Made by a program: the position numbers and the translations under genes. Positions 34,401 through 42,735 of a stretch of 64,000 nt of DNA are shown here, piece after piece. How positions within the stretch are numbered: the stretch's first letter is position 1; every line of letters begins with the position of its first letter. Below the pieces are notes generated by a model. That model made no database searches. It was not told the origin of the DNA and was given only the letters and a program-made list of their open reading frames with translations. The stretch is from Fictibacillus terranigra (GTDB taxonomy: Bacteria; Bacillota; Bacilli; Bacillales; Fictibacillaceae): the NCBI RefSeq assembly GCF_030412265.1, contig NZ_JAUHLN010000008.1, positions 1-64,000 of the forward strand, written 5' to 3'.

Positions 34401-35764
34401 CAGAAGGTCATGGAATCTCAACAACTATTGGCCACATTTACGATTTCCAAGATGAAGGGGATTTCTTAACCTTTGATGTTAATGCTCAAAAAGCAGGAAA
34501 GTATGACTTGACATGGAGATATAATAATGATGCTTCCTCAAAACGTGATGCAAAACGTTCAGTCTATGTAAATGATGAAAAAATAGAAACTATTATTTTC
34601 CCATCTAGTGATGGATGGAAGGATCTTACTATGGGAGGAATTTCTTTAAAAGAAGGTAAAAACACGATCACGATCAAAGTCGAGAACTTAGATGATGATG
34701 GTGTAAAGCTTGATTATCTCAAAATTGAAGATAAAAAATATCATTCAGAATCTGCGAGTATGATTCCTCCTATGCACATCTATAAAGATACACTATTACA
34801 TTTTGGTCATGTAGGTGACGAGGTAACATTTGATGTGGATATAGAAGACGAAGGAGAAACTAGTTTTATCTTCACATATGCTAATGCAGGAGCAGATACA
34901 GAACGGACCATTTATGTGGATGGAAAACCACTGCTAGATGAGAAAGGCAATCCTTATACAGTTACATTTAAAAGCACGGGAAATATTGACTCATATAGTG
35001 AAGATGGGTACGTCGTTTTACCACATTTAAAACCAGGGAAACATAAGTTCACACTAAAACAGGAAGAGGGACAGAAAGGGTCCATTCATTTACGTCGCAT
35101 GACAATTGGACTGTTTGACGAACCTTCCGTACGCTTAATGGATGCTGGATTAGCTGCAATGGGGGCAACACATATTGAAATGGGTACAGCTGAGAAGTAT
35201 GAACAAGGGCCAAATATGTTAGCTCATGAATATTACCCAAATCGAAGCAAAAAAATGACCGGTTCTTTAAAGGAATCAATGAAAGACTACTACAAGTTTT
35301 TCGCTGCTTACGAAAATCTTCTATTCGATAGTAAAGAGACTGATACGATGATTAAAGTAGAAAACGAAGGTCAGCCACTTGTGATTAGTAGAGATGGAGA
35401 GAAGAACACAATATGGTCTATAGTAAGGGATAATAAGAACAATAAAGGCTTTGAAGAGTACGATGTCGTTCATCTCGTTAACCTATTAAATAATGATTCG
35501 AATTGGAGAAATGCAGCAGCACAACCGAAAAAGTATAATGATTTAAAAATAAAATACCCAATTGGCAAGAATGAAAAAGAATTACCTAACTTAAAGGTTT
35601 ATTCAGCGAGTCCCGATCGGCACAAAGGACAATTAAAAGAAATTCAGTACCAATGGGAGGACAAGGAATTAGTCATTAACCTACCTAGTTTAGAATATTG
35701 GGAAATGATTGTAATTGACCGTGATGGAGTTGGGGATATTAAGCCATCTAAGATTAAATATTAA
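31466..35764 (+). CDS. very large secreted GH66 enzyme (dextranase/cycloisomaltooligosaccharide glucanotransferase-like) with inserted binding modules
   Basis: A 1432-residue exported enzyme; GAGGAGG precedes ATG 31466. Signal peptide to about residue 31. An N-terminal Ig-like domain (about 50-140) is followed by the GH66 TIM barrel from RFPRYGYTTEF. Asp342 in DGMHLDQWG and Glu414 in DFDYSEIW are the likely nucleophile and acid/base; their 72-residue distance fits the family. From about residue 455 to 1215 the barrel is interrupted by six tandem CBM35/CBM6-like beta-sandwich modules (starts such as EYEAEDAEL, RYQAEKARIGW, VIEGEQAEIGW, EYQVEEAAF, KYHSESASM). Then the barrel resumes (SVRLMDAGLAAMGATHIEMG) and a C-terminal beta domain closes. 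Known CI-glucanotransferases carry one CBM35 at this place. It would cleave or cyclise dextran for the ABC importer. Confidence 0.88.
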   Translation: MKINKSKRKLILVCLVALNLTLITQTPVTKAQTTGQQISSKQIQPIKNQLPVEPIQAFLVDKSRYTPGEKVKMSILFDSSNDWKGKLNLEVFHLNEKVAEGEKNIQVRKNVKGLEIEWTPPKQDFRGYLVKASISGSDQIVTAAIDVSSDWTRFPRYGYTTEFPQESVRESEKKMKQLTQEYYLNGFQFYDWMWRHDVSVYSKTDRNGNPILDENGNFITEEINKDTSYKDLLGRNLFPLTVKQQIDAAKKYNAASMAYQMNYAARENYEAFGIKREWGLYKKNAQFPNPSLANQEGFYFDWVNPPTGLFLQDPGNKQWQKYINREFVRSVNEFGFDGMHLDQWGFHDNDYLYDYNGNKRHFSKDYDSLINSVKDSLVENNEKKNFVTFNMVGGNEGYQDVPVSSTKTDFDYSEIWQDKDNYRDLLNVVEETRKTNGGKAVVIAGYMNYKQATGKHYEVADVKGVPKSEQFFSRVQKLPGWVGDFGKQDEDKIIWTVDVPESGTYDVALKYGHDNGSSPEGKISVNNQLVESTISFNEKTGWGNPVAVKNLSLHLEKGTNEIKLQLNTNNLWLNVDSIVVKRDSFEKEYEAEDAELISCKVDKYGHVYNFETDGDFIEFTVNAAQAGSYPISFNYGVERTAVNRHLYVNNELVSDSIKFEPTGGWESLEKSEIVQTPLKAGENKVVLKVKNVNDTGAKIDYMTVGDTRYQAEKARIGWEPSQQPVLEKSTKQINNFKQQGDFISFKMDSDTAKEVPISIFYINSGQETKRSLLVNGKKAGVVMLPQTEGENWSKAETKIYLYKGLNEVQMKMEDQTSETGIEVDKFEINNTVIEGEQAEIGWSPDIAKTSEVSVSPGFTNNLGKAGQRVIFNVNNEKETNTLRFKYRTANNPKVNIYVDGELIPSNNTYVDGKTISENIFASTPGGWDGAMVEKSIKATVPVGEHEVVFELASNGEYINLDSLLVGEQEYQVEEAAFAPEGHGISTTIGHIYDFQDEGDFLTFDVNAQKAGKYDLTWRYNNDASSKRDAKRSVYVNDEKIETIIFPSSDGWKDLTMGGISLKEGKNTITIKVENLDDDGVKLDYLKIEDKKYHSESASMIPPMHIYKDTLLHFGHVGDEVTFDVDIEDEGETSFIFTYANAGADTERTIYVDGKPLLDEKGNPYTVTFKSTGNIDSYSEDGYVVLPHLKPGKHKFTLKQEEGQKGSIHLRRMTIGLFDEPSVRLMDAGLAAMGATHIEMGTAEKYEQGPNMLAHEYYPNRSKKMTGSLKESMKDYYKFFAAYENLLFDSKETDTMIKVENEGQPLVISRDGEKNTIWSIVRDNKNNKGFEEYDVVHLVNLLNNDSNWRNAAAQPKKYNDLKIKYPIGKNEKELPNLKVYSASPDRHKGQLKEIQYQWEDKELVINLPSLEYWEMIVIDRDGVGDIKPSKIKY

Positions 35765-35784
35765 ACGGAAATTTTAGTTTTTAT

Positions 35785-35819
35785 AAAAAAGGGTGCTCAA
35801 AACATGAGCATCCTTTTTT
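35785..35819 (+). terminator. rho-independent terminator behind the GH66 gene
   Basis: GGGTGCTC/GAGCATCC with one wobble, A-tract before and TTTTTT after. Confidence 0.85.
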
Positions 35820-35972
35820 ATGTGATAGAGACAAAATTTCTCCAGTACTGTCACATTCAAGACAACGTTCGTAACCCTCGTGTATTTCTGGAACCAATGT
35901 TAGTTTTTTTTAAAATAGTACACTTCAAGGATCACATTATCGCAAAAAGTAAAAAGACTATTACTTGTTAAA

Positions 35973-36408
35973 TGCAATATCGAGGATAAAGATTCAATAT
36001 CAAAACGTCTTTTGTCTGAACGGATAAGGGAATTGACAGAAGTTAAAATTGGAAATGCTGAAACAGGTGAAGATTCTCCAGATATGAAACTTTATATCCT
36101 AAAGATGTCCCAGGGAGTGGTAATAAAAAGTACACGCTCTATCTGAGTGAGTATAATAATGGAGGATACGGAGAATTAAAAACCGATAGCCTGAAAATTT
36201 ATTTTAAAGATGGTACTTTCCAGATCATCAAAAGGGACACGACCATTTATGAATATAATTCTTTAATTTAGAACCTTATTTAGTTGAGTATGGTACAGGG
36301 TTGACCCAAAATAGCAAAGTGACCATCGGAACAGTTATTTTTAAAGTCAACGAGCTAGAGGATATGACTGAAGAAACGAATCCAACCCCTGAAGAAGATC
36401 CAGCGTAG
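35973..36408 (+). pseudogene. frameshifted hypothetical gene
   Basis: Three coding-like pieces in different frames follow each other: one with KRLLSERIRELTEVKIG, one with KKYTLYLSEYNNGGYGELKTD ending at a stop near 36270, and one with GTGLTQNSKVTIGTVIFK ending ...PEEDPA at 36406-36408. The compositions suit a beta-rich, possibly secreted protein of 140-150 residues, but two frame breaks disable it. Family not recognised. Confidence 0.45.
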
Positions 36409-36688
36409 GAAAGAGAAACATGAAGTCTAAGTTCTTTGAAATCTATGGGAGCTGTGTATCCGGCGAAGTTTTTTAGGCCGGGTCTACATATGCTGGACCT
36501 TTAGACACGAATTAAATGCTATTCCCATCCGAGACATGACTATTGGTTATATAACGGCCATGTTTCATCTTCTTTTAGTCATTTTATTTAAAAGAAACAA
36601 ATACCCTATTAAAGTTAAGACTTTGTTCAATACATCATTTTTTTTCTTTAATGCCAATTGTGTTTATTGGCCTTATAGGGCTTTCTTA

Positions 36689-36728
36689 GGGGTCCCGCCA
36701 ACATTTTAACGAAAATATACGCTAAGCC
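36689..36728 (+). repeat. left inverted repeat of mini-Tn3
   Basis: Shares a 22-bp exact core, CCAACATTTTAAC and onward, with the right end. Its inner ten bases also form the left arm of a terminator. Confidence 0.8.
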
Positions 36729-36756
36729 TTCTGATGTGACCGGCTTAGCGTTTTTT
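36719..36756 (+). terminator. terminator at the left end of the mini-Tn3
   Basis: ACGCTAAGCC (36719-36728) pairs with GGCTTAGCGT (36742-36751), then TTTTTT. It would shield the cargo from outside transcription. Confidence 0.75.
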
Positions 36757-36841
36757 CTTACTCCCGAAGGGACATGAGGCTCTTTTTCGAGTATACTGGA
36801 ATTAAATGTGGGTTATATTGCAAATACTGGAGGTTAAAAAC

Positions 36842-37588
36842 TTGTCCATCGAATCAGAACACGATCTCATCGCTCTGCAGAGGATCGGCCGTATTGTCGC
36901 AATGGCCCGTGAAGAGATGCTGTCCTCTGTCCGGGCGGGAGTTACAACGGCAGAGCTCGACCGTATCGGCAAAAGGGTGCTGGATGAGCATGGAGCTATC
37001 TCCGCGCCTGATATCACCTACGGTTTTCCGGGAACAACCTGTATCTCCGTGAATGAGGTGGCTGCGCATGGCATTCCAGGCCCTCGGATACTGGAGGAAG
37101 GGGACGTCGTTAATATTGATGTGTCGGCGGAGCTGGGCGGATATTTTGCTGACACCGGGGCAACGATAGTGGTAGGAACCCGTTCGCCGCACAAGGAAAA
37201 GCTGTGTCAGAGCTCGCTTCGCGCACTGCATCAGGGGCTTCAGAAGGCCAGGGCGGGTGCGAAGATCAGCGGCATCGGACGGGCGATTCACAACGAAGCC
37301 CGCAAGGACGGCTTCACCGTGATCCGCAATTTGTCCGGGCACGGCATTGGCCGCGAACTGCATGAGATGCCGGATAGCATTCTGAATTACTATGATCCGC
37401 GAGACAGCAGGCTGCTTACGAACGGACTGGTGCTCGCGGTGGAAACCTTTGTATCGGACGGAGCGGAATATGTAGTAGAGAGCGCTGACGGTTGGGGGAT
37501 GCTTCTGCCGGACCATCACTACGCCGCACAGTTTGAGCACACGATTGTCATTACCAAAGATAAGCCGCTCATTTTAACAGCGGTGTAA
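36842..37588 (+). CDS. type I methionine aminopeptidase (MapB-like), transposon cargo
   Basis: A 248-residue enzyme that removes N-terminal methionine from new proteins. TTG 36842 is the start: TGGAGG lies 8 bases before it and the length equals MapB/YflG of Bacillus subtilis. All metal ligands are in place: His76 (AAHGIPG), Asp93 (NIDVSAE), Asp104 (ADTG), His167 (SGHGIGRELHEMP), Glu201 (VETF) and Glu232 (FEHT). GC content and codon use differ sharply from neighbours (many GCG, CGG, CTG codons). It has its own terminator and sits alone in the mini-transposon. An extra aminopeptidase copy could protect against MetAP inhibitors; this is speculation. Confidence 0.9.
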   Translation: MSIESEHDLIALQRIGRIVAMAREEMLSSVRAGVTTAELDRIGKRVLDEHGAISAPDITYGFPGTTCISVNEVAAHGIPGPRILEEGDVVNIDVSAELGGYFADTGATIVVGTRSPHKEKLCQSSLRALHQGLQKARAGAKISGIGRAIHNEARKDGFTVIRNLSGHGIGRELHEMPDSILNYYDPRDSRLLTNGLVLAVETFVSDGAEYVVESADGWGMLLPDHHYAAQFEHTIVITKDKPLILTAV

Positions 37589-37612
37589 TGTCACCTCGGA
37601 TCTTAATCATTT

Positions 37613-37652
37613 GAAAAAACGGCTGCCTTCACTTGAATGGCAGCCGTTTTTT
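37613..37652 (+). terminator. rho-independent terminator behind the aminopeptidase gene
   Basis: ACGGCTGCC (37619-37627) with GGCAGCCGT (37639-37647), flanked by A- and T-tracts. Confidence 0.9.
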
Positions 37653-37713
37653 CGTGCGCATTCAGAGTAAGTTCAGCAGCGTCTGGTGGCAGCCATTCGC
37701 GGATTACCTCTGA

Positions 37714-37896
37714 ATGGAGATATTAAAAAGCTCAAGTCTCGTGGTGGGATTTACAAATGAGGAAAGCATGTATTTTTTGCAATACCGAATGAAATATGGC
37801 TGGGATAATGGCACCGGGTACAAATTTTTGTTTGGAGCAGTGGGTGTGATTACGAAATTTAAGATCACTCCGGAAGACGGTCAATTGCTAGAATAA
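37714..37896 (+). CDS. possible small protein, probably a fragment
   Basis: A 60-codon frame without a good ribosome binding site encodes MEILKSSSLVVG... and ends directly at a strong terminator, so the 3' end of some gene is preserved here. It lies inside the mini-transposon. Likely a truncated cargo gene; family not recognised. Confidence 0.25.
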   Translation: MEILKSSSLVVGFTNEESMYFLQYRMKYGWDNGTGYKFLFGAVGVITKFKITPEDGQLLE

Positions 37897-37934
37897 AGCC
37901 GATAATTCCTTAGAATAAGGAATATCGGCTTTCA
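37895..37934 (+). terminator. rho-independent terminator
   Basis: AAAGCCGAT-ATTCCTTA pairs with TAAGGAAT-ATCGGCTTT, a long stem next to the right end of the mini-transposon. Confidence 0.8.
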
Positions 37935-37945
37935 TGGTCGTTTTT

Positions 37946-37985
37946 GACTTAGCATATATTTTCGTTAAAATGTTGGAGGTATCCC
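37946..37985 (-). repeat. right inverted repeat of mini-Tn3
   Basis: Reverse complement matches the left end at 35 of 40 positions; outermost bases GGG followed by ATACC in place of GTCCC. Confidence 0.8.
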
Positions 37986-38426
37986 TGTTATTTTTTCGGA
38001 GGGGGAAATATCATTGTCCCGTCCGTTAAAATTTTAATAGGTTTCTTAGTCACATGGTTAGTAGATCTTTAACTGCATAATCACTTCTAAAACCTGTTTT
38101 ACCGGACCACCATGGGTCTGCTCACAGGCTGATAAGGCTACAAACAACGCAGCCTAACATCTTTTGGCATATCGCTTCCCCCTAAAAACCAGCGAACAAC
38201 AGACCGCTGTTCGTATTTTCCGGTGTGGTCATAAACATATGACATTAATAAAAATGATAATAGCAACGATGTTGTTATAAATTGATAAGGTAATGACATT
38301 GGTAAATGTTTATGCGAGTGCAATGGCGCAGAAAGTTGCCTCTACCAGACCGGAATAGGTATAACACAAAGATCAAATTTCCAGTCCGATTTTTGCACAA
38401 ATTTCTATCCAACATTTGGTCTCCTC
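37986..38426. other. gap without supported gene
   Basis: Between the mini-transposon and the PTS operon. A minus-strand frame (38323-38138) with one hydrophobic stretch and broken lipoprotein-like pieces near 38060-38160 look like gene decay; no start is supported. Confidence 0.3.
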
Positions 38427-38656
38427 TTTACACGTGACTTTTTATATAGTGGAAATAAGCAATTGTCCTTATGAATGGAGGTGAAGTGATGATGTCATTG
38501 GATCAGCGCAGTACTGCCATGCTGTCCCATTTGTCGCAGGCCCAAGGATACATCTCAGTGGATGAATTGATCGAGAAATTCAATGTGTCAAAACGTACCA
38601 TTTACTATGATATTGAAAAAATCAACGGGTGGCTCAGTGATAATGACCTAAAGCCT
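38427..38656 (+). repeat. duplicated 5' end of PRD regulator locus (copy 2, intact)
   Basis: Partner of 2164-2390, covering the leader (TTTACACGTGACTTTTTATA) and first codons. Conservation of the leader in both copies marks it as the likely promoter/operator region. Confidence 0.9.
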
Positions 38657-40603
38657 ATCCAACATGTGAGGACGGCCGGCTTTCATCTTGAGGATAAAGA
38701 CGCCGCACTCGTTCCCAAAAAGCTTGAAAGGCTTCAAACCTGGCATTACGAATTTTCTATAAAAGAGCGAAAAGCATGGCTTGCCATTTATTTAATGGCC
38801 AGGGACGCTCCGCTGTACCTGGAGGATTTAATGGAGAAGATTCGGGTCAGCCGGAATACGACCATTGAGGACATTAAGCAACTAAAAGAAGAACTAGTGC
38901 GGTTTAACCTGCACCTCTCATTTGATCGTAAGGACGGCTATGTTATCGGTGGAGATGAAGACGACAAGCGGAAAGCAATCGCTTATTACTTGCAACATGT
39001 TCTTCCTCAGCAAAGCTGGCGAACTTTGCTTTCTCAATTGCCTTCCATACTCTCAGATAAAAATGACGGATTCGGGCTTTTTGATTGTAATAGACTGAGT
39101 GCCATTCAATCCATCCTAACAGAATGCGAAACTAAGCTTAACATCCAGTTTACCGATGAGTTTCTACATCATCTCAGCTTTCGGCTGCTCCTTTTTGGCA
39201 AAAGGCTTGCCTACAGAAAGTACATCTATATTAATCAGGCGGAAAAGGACGTCCTCCGGGAGACCAAAGAATACGATGCAGCACAGCACATTAGCCACCA
39301 GCTGTCGATATTGTTTCAGGTTGATTTTCCGGAGGATGAAGTTGTTTACATTACCAAGCACCTACTAAGCTCAAGAATCCAATTTTCTGAAGATCTGCTT
39401 GCCCCAACCCATTTTAAAGATACAAAGCTATTGTCAGAGGTTGTATCAAACATGGTGACGGACTTTCAGCGATACTCATGTGTGTTTTTTGAAAACCGTG
39501 AAGAAGTGGAGAACCACCTTCTTTTGCATATAAAACCCGCCTATTACCGTGTGAAGTACGAACTTGAGGTTGAAAATAATGCGGTGAATTCCATTATGGA
39601 AAAATATCATGACATTTATCAGATTTCGAGTAAAGTCATCTGTCATCTTGAAGCCGCAGCCGGAAAAGCAGTAAGTAAGAATGAAACCGCCTTGATTGCC
39701 ATGCATTTCGGTGGGTGGATGGAAAAGATAGGCGCAAAACCGGCACATCGGAGAAGAGCGCTTCTCGTATGCACAAATGGGATAGGAACCTCACGTCTCC
39801 TTCTTCATCAATTAGAAGGCCTGTTTTCAACCGTTGATATTATTGGGTGCTACTCACTAAGAGACTATGAAAAGAAACCAATTGATTCGGACTTTATTAT
39901 TTCAACAATTAATTTGCCTGAAAAAGATAAACCGGTGTTTGTGGTAAGTCCTGTTTTAACAGATTCAGAGAAAGAGCGTCTGCTGCAAAAGGTCAATGCG
40001 CTTATCGATGCCAAGCAACAGCGTTCGTCCGTTCAGGCGATGATGAGTATGATAAAAAAATATGCGGATGTGTTTGAAGAAGAACGCCTCCATAAAGAAT
40101 TAACGCAATATATCTATAAACCAACTGCGCCACCTAAGGATGTAACAAAGCCAGAATTAAGTGAATTGCTTCCATTGCAACACATTCAGATGGAGGAACG
40201 TGTCCCGGATTGGAAGAGCGCCATTCGTCTGGCCTCACAACCTTTACGGAAAGCCGATTCTATTACAGCTTCCTATATTGAAGTGATGATGAATAACCTA
40301 GAGAAAATGGGCCCTTATGTGGTCGTCTCACCGGGTGTGGCGATACCGCACGCCAGGCCAGAAGATGGTGTCAAGCGATTGGGAATGAGTTTGTTGCGGA
40401 TCAAGAATAGTATTCCTTTTACCGATCAAGGGACACATCGCGTTCATCTTGTGATTGTCCTTGCAGCGATTGACGGTGATACTCATTTAAAAGCGTTATC
40501 TCAATTAACTGCCATGATGAATGAGCCCGGAATCAAAGAAACACTCTTTTCCACCAACTCCCCTGAGAAAATTTATGAGCTGATGCAGGCATACTCGGAT
40601 TAA
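38489..40603 (+). CDS. PRD-domain transcriptional activator with EIIB and EIIA domains (MtlR/LicR type)
   Basis: A 704-residue regulator. ATG 38489 follows GGAGGTG with 5 bases spacing. Domains in order: winged helix-turn-helix (about 10-60, SVDELIEKFNVSKRTIYYDI), second HTH/Mga-like region (to about 170), PRD1 (about 190-290), PRD2 (about 300-410), a GatB-type EIIB domain (LLVCTNGIGTSRLL near 425) and an EIIA domain of the mannitol/fructose type (VVSPGVAIPHARPEDGVK near 610, His in IPHARP). PTS-dependent phosphorylation of PRD, EIIB and EIIA sites tunes such activators. It is first in the operon and likely activates it when the PTS substrate is present. Confidence 0.9.
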   Translation: MMSLDQRSTAMLSHLSQAQGYISVDELIEKFNVSKRTIYYDIEKINGWLSDNDLKPIQHVRTAGFHLEDKDAALVPKKLERLQTWHYEFSIKERKAWLAIYLMARDAPLYLEDLMEKIRVSRNTTIEDIKQLKEELVRFNLHLSFDRKDGYVIGGDEDDKRKAIAYYLQHVLPQQSWRTLLSQLPSILSDKNDGFGLFDCNRLSAIQSILTECETKLNIQFTDEFLHHLSFRLLLFGKRLAYRKYIYINQAEKDVLRETKEYDAAQHISHQLSILFQVDFPEDEVVYITKHLLSSRIQFSEDLLAPTHFKDTKLLSEVVSNMVTDFQRYSCVFFENREEVENHLLLHIKPAYYRVKYELEVENNAVNSIMEKYHDIYQISSKVICHLEAAAGKAVSKNETALIAMHFGGWMEKIGAKPAHRRRALLVCTNGIGTSRLLLHQLEGLFSTVDIIGCYSLRDYEKKPIDSDFIISTINLPEKDKPVFVVSPVLTDSEKERLLQKVNALIDAKQQRSSVQAMMSMIKKYADVFEEERLHKELTQYIYKPTAPPKDVTKPELSELLPLQHIQMEERVPDWKSAIRLASQPLRKADSITASYIEVMMNNLEKMGPYVVVSPGVAIPHARPEDGVKRLGMSLLRIKNSIPFTDQGTHRVHLVIVLAAIDGDTHLKALSQLTAMMNEPGIKETLFSTNSPEKIYELMQAYSD

Positions 40604-40644
40604 GGAAAAAGAGGTAATACACTGTAGCAGAGAGGATTATCAAG

Positions 40645-41073
40645 ATGAAATTTTTAGAAGAACATTTAGTGAATTTGGATGTTTCTGTATCCTCGGCCGA
40701 AGAAGCGATCCGTATGGCTGGCCGGCTACTGGTAGAAGACGATTTAGCAGATCCACGGTATGTCGATGCGATGGTGGACTCGTACAAAATAAACGGCCCT
40801 TACTTTGTGTTATCTCCTCAAATCGCGTTGCCACACGCAAGGCCGGAGGATGGTGTAAAAGAAGCATCTGTTTCGTTTGTGCGATTAAAGGAACCTGTCG
40901 TGTTTGGCCATGCAGCCAATGATCCCGTTCAACTGGTATTTGGGCTTGGGGCGTCTTCTAGCGAAGAGCATTTGAAATTGTTACAAAAGCTTATGAGATT
41001 GTTAGGAACATCTTCAAATATAGAAAAGCTGAAAAACGCACCGTGCTTCAGCGAGATAACAAAACTTTTTTAG
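40645..41073 (+). CDS. PTS EIIA component (ascorbate/fructose-mannitol type)
   Basis: A 142-residue EIIA. AGAGGATT precedes ATG 40645. The phosphorylation histidine is in LPHARPEDGVKEAS; the same motif occurs in the regulator's EIIA domain, so the two domains are related. It passes phosphate from HPr to the EIIB encoded next. Second gene of the operon, 41 bases behind the regulator. Confidence 0.88.
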   Translation: MKFLEEHLVNLDVSVSSAEEAIRMAGRLLVEDDLADPRYVDAMVDSYKINGPYFVLSPQIALPHARPEDGVKEASVSFVRLKEPVVFGHAANDPVQLVFGLGASSSEEHLKLLQKLMRLLGTSSNIEKLKNAPCFSEITKLF

Positions 41074-41086
41074 GAGGAATAAACAT

Positions 41087-41353
41087 ATGAAAATTTTATG
41101 TGTATGCGGATTAGGTCAGGGAACTAGCTTAATTTTACGAATGAACGTGGAAACCGTTTTAAGGGATCTCGGCATTTCCGCTGATGTCGAAAATACGGAT
41201 GTATCTGCTGCATCCAGCATGCCATCGGATTACATTATCACAAGCAACGAACTGGCGCAAACGCTCGAAGCAGCCTCCGCCGATGTTATTGTTGTCCATA
41301 ACTATTTTGACATAAGTGAGATCAAGGGGGCATTGCAAGATAAGATCTACTAA
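41087..41353 (+). CDS. PTS EIIB component (UlaB/SgaB-like)
   Basis: An 88-residue EIIB of the lactose/ascorbate type. The P-loop CVCGLGQGTSL near residue 5 holds the phosphocysteine. AGGAGG precedes ATG 41087. It phosphorylates the sugar carried by the EIIC encoded behind it. Confidence 0.88.
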   Translation: MKILCVCGLGQGTSLILRMNVETVLRDLGISADVENTDVSAASSMPSDYIITSNELAQTLEAASADVIVVHNYFDISEIKGALQDKIY

Positions 41354-41373
41354 CACATATAGGGGGGAAACAA

Positions 41374-42669
41374 ATGGATATTATCAAATGGATTGCTACC
41401 AATGTTTTTGGAACACCGGCGATTTTGCTCGGATTCATTGTGTTTCTGGGCCTCTTTCTGCAAAAGAAAAATGCGAGCCAGCTGGTAAGCGGGACATTTA
41501 AAGCAGTGATCGGTTTCTTGATTATCGGTGCCGGGTCTGGTGTTATTGTAAGCGCTTTAAATGTTTTTGAGCCGATGTGGAAGGAAGTTTTCAACCTAAA
41601 AGCAGAATCATTTGGCAAGTTTATGGGTCAAGAAGGCTTTAACGCAAAATACGGAAGTGCAGTTACGCTTGCGATGACCCTCGGTTTTTTAATCAATGTG
41701 CTACTTGCAAGGTTTACAAGATTCAAATTCATCTATTTGACGGGCCATATGATGTTCTGGAACACCACCATTTTTGCAGGAATCATTGTCCATACGTCCG
41801 GACAGGTTCCGTTTATCAAATTGGTTGTCTTTTTATCCATTCTGATGGGGATTTACTGGACCCTTCAGCCTGCCATTACTCAGCCCTTCATGCGTAGAAT
41901 TACAGGTAATGACAATATCGCTTTAGGACACACCTCTGCTTCCGTGGCTCTTTTGGCGGCGCTTGTGGGTAAAGTGGCTGGTAATAAAAATAACGATTCA
42001 GAAAAGCTTAGATTGCCAAAAGGACTTGAGTTTTTGCGTGACTCCAATGTGATTACCGCGCTGACCATGGGCTTGCTGTTTCTTATTGGGGCCATTATTT
42101 TATCCACCAAAGGAACACCGGAAGCAAAAGAGCTGCTCGCGAAATCAGGCGACCAAAACTTTATCATCTATTCAATCGTCCAGTCGTTTACGTTTGCGGG
42201 CGGGATTGCTATCGTGTTACTGGGTGTACGAATGTTTATCGGTGAAATCGTGCCCGCCTTTAACGGAATCGCCACGAAACTTGTGCCAGGAGCCAAGCCT
42301 GCGCTCGACTGTCCAATCGTTTTTCCATACGCGCCCAACGCGGTCATCCTCGGATTTGTCGGTGCATTTGCGGGGGCCTTAATCTGGTTGGCTGTTCTTG
42401 GCAACACGGCAAGCTATGTCTTCGTGCCAACGATGATTGTGCTCTTCTTCCATGGAGCAACCGCTGGTGTGTTTGGCAATTCAACAGGGGGTGTTCGTGG
42501 TGCGCTCCTGGGAGGATTCATTACCTCGACGGTCGTTGCCTGGGGTCAATTTATTATGGTGAAAATGTTGATTTCGAGCACGGTGCCTGACACCGCAATG
42601 TGGGCCGCAGACTCTGACATGTTTATCCTTGGACCCATCGTTAAATTCCTGGCACAGCTTCTCTTTTAG
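41374..42669 (+). CDS. PTS EIIC component (UlaA/SgaT ascorbate family)
   Basis: A 431-residue membrane permease with about 11 hydrophobic segments. It has hallmarks of the UlaA/SgaT family, for example SGTFKAVIGFLIIGAGSGVI near the N-terminus and FFHGATAGVFGNSTGG near the C-terminus. GGGGGGAAAC precedes ATG 41374. The family transports L-ascorbate and related compounds, but the catabolic genes here are not those of the ula pathway, so the substrate is likely different. Confidence 0.88.
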   Translation: MDIIKWIATNVFGTPAILLGFIVFLGLFLQKKNASQLVSGTFKAVIGFLIIGAGSGVIVSALNVFEPMWKEVFNLKAESFGKFMGQEGFNAKYGSAVTLAMTLGFLINVLLARFTRFKFIYLTGHMMFWNTTIFAGIIVHTSGQVPFIKLVVFLSILMGIYWTLQPAITQPFMRRITGNDNIALGHTSASVALLAALVGKVAGNKNNDSEKLRLPKGLEFLRDSNVITALTMGLLFLIGAIILSTKGTPEAKELLAKSGDQNFIIYSIVQSFTFAGGIAIVLLGVRMFIGEIVPAFNGIATKLVPGAKPALDCPIVFPYAPNAVILGFVGAFAGALIWLAVLGNTASYVFVPTMIVLFFHGATAGVFGNSTGGVRGALLGGFITSTVVAWGQFIMVKMLISSTVPDTAMWAADSDMFILGPIVKFLAQLLF

Positions 42670-42735
42670 CTATTCACAAGGGTATAGGCTTCTCATGGCT
42701 CTCTGCCCTTTCATCTTTATTTGGAGGTGCTCATC

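Larger units (their letters stand above)
36689..37985. mobile_element. non-autonomous Tn3-family mini-transposon carrying a methionine aminopeptidase gene
   Basis: A 1297-bp unit bounded by 40-bp inverted repeats (35/40 identical) that begin with GGGG/GGGA and contain ACGCTAAG or ATGCTAAG inside, the pattern of the 38-bp ends of Tn3-family elements such as Tn4430 from Bacillus thuringiensis (recalled, not searched). Outside the ends are TCTTA (36684-36688) and TGTTA (37986-37990), a 5-bp target duplication with one change, as Tn3-type transposition makes. No transposase or resolvase lies inside, so it would have to be mobilised in trans. The passenger region is clearly GC-richer than the flanks, indicating a foreign source. 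Confidence 0.75.

Noticed and set aside
36854-37540. A 228-codon minus-strand frame
   Set aside because: It is the antisense shadow of the GC-rich aminopeptidase gene; the plus-strand frame has all catalytic residues.
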